DNA of 64,000 nucleotides, from the NCBI GenBank assembly GCA_963921425.1, contig OY992833.1, positions 14,735,738-14,799,737 of the forward strand, read 5' to 3'. The position numbers were made by a program, and so were the translations under genes. Positions 60,669-64,000 of this stretch are shown in pieces (position 1 is the stretch's first letter; each line of letters opens with the position of its first letter). A model generated the notes under the pieces. The model was not told where the DNA came from. It saw only the letters and a program-made list of their open reading frames with translations, and searched no databases. This DNA is from Dryas octopetala. Its lineage: Eukaryota > Streptophyta > Magnoliopsida > Rosales > Rosaceae.

Positions 60669-61702
60669 TAAAACTTATTTTGAGTAACATTGTAATATGA
60701 AGTAAGGATTTAATTAGGGGCTCTACTCTCAATTCATGACAAGTAATCTTGTCCACGCCAAAGCTATCTCACTACTCACTAAAAACTTCAAAACTCTTAT
60801 ACCCTCTTCATTTGGATGCAACTTAATATTGATTGGACATATCAACTATTGAGAGACTTTACCAACTGACTAACCAGCCTAATTTTGATTTGGGTGGGAA
60901 TTTCACATCAGAGTAGGGTACAAACTTGTGGAGAAGAAAATAAGCAAACCCAAGGTCATACCTGGCCAGTATTTTCAATATAGTTCTATGAGCAACTGGA
61001 TCTCAAGCCTTTCCTAACTAGGTAGATCAGAACACTGGGCAACTTGGGGGTAGCAATGCACCTTTGAAGCCTCTCAGAGCGCAAAATCGCTGGAGGCCTG
61101 CTGTATCTAATATCTATAACTATTCTATTACCAAATCACCTGTTCAACACATAGGGAAGATTACATTATATATTAGTAATTAAACAATCTGTGCATAACT
61201 GAAGGTTCTCCTTAAATGCTAAACCAATCCTTTGCAGGATATATGAATAAGTTGCATGACAAAGCTCAATTCCACCAAGCCAAAATAAAACAATGAATAA
61301 TCTAAGCTGTGTAGCCAATTCTCAAAGCAAGTTATTTAAACAGTCCTGTTCCATCAAAAGTGGGGGATAAAAAAGGTCCTACGTTCATAGCAGGATATTG
61401 ACATGCTGGCTCATGTGCAATAGGCTGCTCCTAAATGAAGTAAAATAAAAAGAAATACAGCATAACATACACAATTATTATCTGCAGTCTCCAGCACATT
61501 CAAGTTCAAGCATCTTATGAAAGAGTAAACTAAAGGAATTCATACGTAGAAATTCCAAGCAATTCAAAGCTAGGCAATACCGACCACCCTCAATTGATTA
61601 GGGAAAAGATCATTTAAAACAATCAAGCACTTCTACAAAGTCGTGAAAAATACAGGTTTACATATCAGAAATGCCTTTTGTCATCAAGTTTAAAGATCAC
61701 CT
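60669..61702. other. Spacer and PRPL35 3' region
   Basis: AT-rich sequence. No gene recognised; the part nearest 61700 probably holds the PRPL35 3' UTR (minus strand). Confidence 0.4.
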
Positions 61703-63899
61703 CTAAACTGCCTTTCTATTTACTTTCAGATATGGCAAGGCTCCAATCACATTGTCATAGTCGCTTCGATTCACTTCGAGCTGCACATGGCAAAAAACCA
61801 AAGCAACATAAGAAACCAAGTAGTAATGCTACATAGTGAGAGATAATATATTAATATCTATTCTCATAAAAAAAATATAGATATCAATATCTATACATAA
61901 AAGGGCAGAGCCATGAAAGTGGGGTGAGCTGCGGGCTGAGGACTGAGGGATGCGAGATGTGGGGATCTAAATAGTTGAGTATGTGGGCTGAGTGCTGGGT
62001 AATGGATGCGCTAGGTGGGTTCATTTGGATGGTCTATGTTGTTAAAAGTGAGCCTAATAGCTCTGCCACTGAAAGAAACACACCCAATAGTTGGTATATA
62101 AAAGACTTCATGTGTTTAACAAAGGAAGGGGCAACACACCTCCAAAACACTCCATCATCCCTGCCAAAAGTAACTATTGTACATCGATTCCACAGAAATA
62201 AGAGAAAGCCATTAAAAACTTCTCAGCACCCACCCAGAAAAACATAATTTTGCCCTTTTCCTGATGAGACCAAACTCTAAAGTTTCTCCCTTCAAAGATT
62301 TTAACAATTCTCTCTTTCAATAGAGCAAAACTATTCAGGGAAGAGGGGTAATTTATTTCCTTTTGGGATTAAACATTTAAACAAGCCAACTCAAGAAAAG
62401 TACACCGAATAATGCTAATTGCTTTGAACACCTGAAGCAAACAACATACGAGATAGCAAATTCAAACGAGCAATGGATGAGGAGGTGATCAATTATTTCT
62501 CTAGAATATGAATGCATCATGAAGCCATTGAAAAACTATCCACCTATTTTATCAAACAATACATGAGGAATTTTTTTAATTAACAGTGGGCAAACAAAAA
62601 ATTAGGGTTTAAAAAAGATGCAGCACAAATTCAACTTCTTTCATAAATGTAACAGACGACACACAGAACTTCAGGAAGAAGCCATTTCTTGCTCAAGTTT
62701 CTCTTGAACCAGAGGTTCTAAAAGTAATAAGCCAAACATTTGCGTTCAGCAATCAATAAAATCAAATTCCAACCTCTTCCCGTTATAAAATCCAACCTAA
62801 GTGGTGAGGGAGAGTGAGGCAAGAAGTTAGAATAAGGCTTTAAAAAAAATAATCCAACTTAAATAAGTGCATCCTCCATACTTTTAAGTCAGCCCCAAAA
62901 CAATTAAATCCAATCCATGCATTCCCAAACTAACTAACTCAAAGCCTGCATAGTTTCAAACAGAATCATCCTATAAGTAACACTAAAAGACTGAAAAAAG
63001 AGTGAAATACTAAGTGAGCATCTTTTATTCTCTAATATGCTTCCACGACACTGATTAGAATTCATTTTTGACACTCGAACAGTACAGTTATTACAACTTG
63101 GAGATAATGTTTAAGAAACACACGATTTTGGAGAGTCGGTTTCTCCTCTTGGCGTTCTTCTTTACAAGTAAATGTTGCTTTCCAGCTCTCCTACGAACTA
63201 TTTTGCCTCTACCTGTCACCCTGAACCGCTTCGCCGAAGCCTATTAACAATAATTCAGCAAAATTTCAGAGGGGTTTCAAAAAAGCGCTTATTCGAAGGA
63301 TTAAAATTAAACACAAAGAAATAAATGGACAAAATTCAAAATGTTCACTGTGTTGACGTTATAGAATTGGATTTGATTGGGAATTCAAGCTTAGAAAGGA
63401 ATTTAATTTGTGTTTTAGGGTACATGAAACTCAAATTCAATACTATTGATGGTATGACCAATAAAGAACATTGCCAATTTTCCATTTTATCCACCCCAGA
63501 TAAAACAATGTCAAACCAGCTCACAATATCTTATTTCCCATTCTTTATTTTCCAAGCTTTCTCGGAAACCAAACAGAAAAAACCAAAACCCAACATGCAC
63601 TAAGCCACTAACAAAGAGAGAAGGGGGGAAAATACCTTGTGGGTCTTCATTTTGTAACCTTTATGAGCGACAACGGTGAGAGACCGAAGCCTGAGAGGGC
63701 TGGAAGTGATAGCAGAGAGCCTGTGAGGAAGAAGCGAGGCGAACCCAGAAATGTTATGCGAGGAACTGAGTCTCAACGAGTTGGCCCTGCAGGATGGAGC
63801 GAGTTGAACTGAGCAGAGAGTGAGTGGCGTCGGGCAAGGGCATAATGGGGAATATCTCAGACCAAACGACACCGTCGTGGTCATGGTTGCACAGGCCAT
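61703..63899 (-). CDS. PRPL35: Plastid ribosomal protein bL35c, 3 exons, complete
   Basis: Minus-strand exons 63899-63636, 63240-63124 and 61780-61703 join in phase to give 152 residues, about the length of Arabidopsis PRPL35. Residues 1 to about 75 are a Ser/Thr/Leu-rich chloroplast transit peptide starting [12 protein letters not shown], followed by the [21 protein letters not shown] junction that opens the bL35 fold (KMKTHKASAKRF). The basic RNA-binding part reads [20 protein letters not shown] and NRLSKI, and the last exon gives [20 protein letters not shown]. bL35 is a small, very basic protein of the large subunit, contacting 23S rRNA of the chloroplast ribosome. An in-frame ATG twelve codons upstream (63935) is less likely because it adds an acidic EEEEE run, unusual in a transit peptide. 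Intron 2 is 1.34 kb. The exon 2 donor (atc|gtgtgt) is set by frame: the alternative two bases on would create a stop. Confidence 0.93.
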
Positions 63900-64000
63900 T
63901 GTTAGCTTCTCTTCTTCTTCTTCCGCTGAGAACACTCAGAAGTTGTGGATAGAGTTTTGAGCGTTTAATTGGAGTCCTCAAATCTTTTGTGTTATTTACA
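63900..64000 (-). promoter_or_regulatory. PRPL35 5' leader (partial)
   Basis: Sequence upstream of the start codon on the minus strand with AGAAGAAGAAG repeats just before the ATG, typical of plant 5' leaders. The promoter proper lies beyond the window. Confidence 0.4.

Noticed and set aside
62041..62260. Possible gene in PRPL35 intron 2 (frame 61975-62247)
   Set aside because: Short frame with no domain. The minus strand faintly resembles a retroelement protein, but with stops and without a firm motif, so it was not listed.

Overview
The window is nuclear DNA from a flowering plant, most likely a woody rosid eudicot. Rosaceae is possible, but I cannot fix the genus. Introns have GT..AG borders, most of the sequence is AT-rich non-coding DNA, and three genes assemble cleanly across exons into plant-specific proteins: ATG11, an ASG1-like protein with a TRF2/HOY1 PH-like domain, and plastid ribosomal protein bL35c. 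No RNA gene, CRISPR array or bacterial-type operon was seen.

Layout. 1-0.75 kb holds the 3' end of a TIR-NBS-LRR disease-resistance gene (C-JID region), behind an intron with a long CT microsatellite. 1.3-1.9 kb resembles a decayed LINE remnant. 2.49-8.70 kb is one CACTA (En/Spm) DNA transposon with a perfect 28-bp terminal inverted repeat; it carries only a TnpA-like gene, interrupted by one stop codon. 9.0-17.5 kb is a second, unrelated CACTA element with a minus-strand TnpA-like pseudogene and a plus-strand TNP2 transposase pseudogene; a small copia-type LTR sits inside it. 18.0-20.2 kb is a Mutator-like (MULE) element with a GC-rich leader-like segment and strong palindromes. 20-37 kb is a gene desert filled with MITEs (several with intact target-site duplications), a 1.2-kb fold-back element and a 2.36-kb hAT-like element that ends about 1.15 kb upstream of the ATG11 start codon.

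The gene island follows. ATG11 (plus strand, 37.96-45.89 kb, 5 coding exons, 1149 aa) has a complete 1.24-kb MULE in intron 2. The ASG1-like gene (minus strand, 53.51-49.44 kb, 6 exons, 543 aa) lies convergent to it. PRPL35 (minus strand, 63.90-61.70 kb, 3 exons, 152 aa) follows. Between the last two lie a tandemly duplicated hairpin-rich repeat (54.7-56.3 kb) and a 1.66-kb MULE (58.1-59.8 kb) with a 10-bp target duplication. From memory of the Arabidopsis map, ATG11 has an ASG1 paralogue as neighbour on chromosome 4 and PRPL35 has ASG1 as neighbour on chromosome 2, so this window appears to keep the ancestral three-gene order.

The genes do not form a pathway. ATG11 is a scaffold of the ATG1-ATG13 autophagy-initiation kinase complex, the ASG1-like protein is of uncertain function, and PRPL35 is a structural protein of the chloroplast ribosome. 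The most unusual non-genic signals are tRNA-like A-box/B-box sequences in both arms of two unrelated inverted-repeat elements, and three MULE-like elements that share a pyrimidine-microsatellite plus GC-rich leader-like core. All splice borders were placed by eye from frame continuity and GT..AG signals, and all family assignments are from memory of protein families, not from a search.
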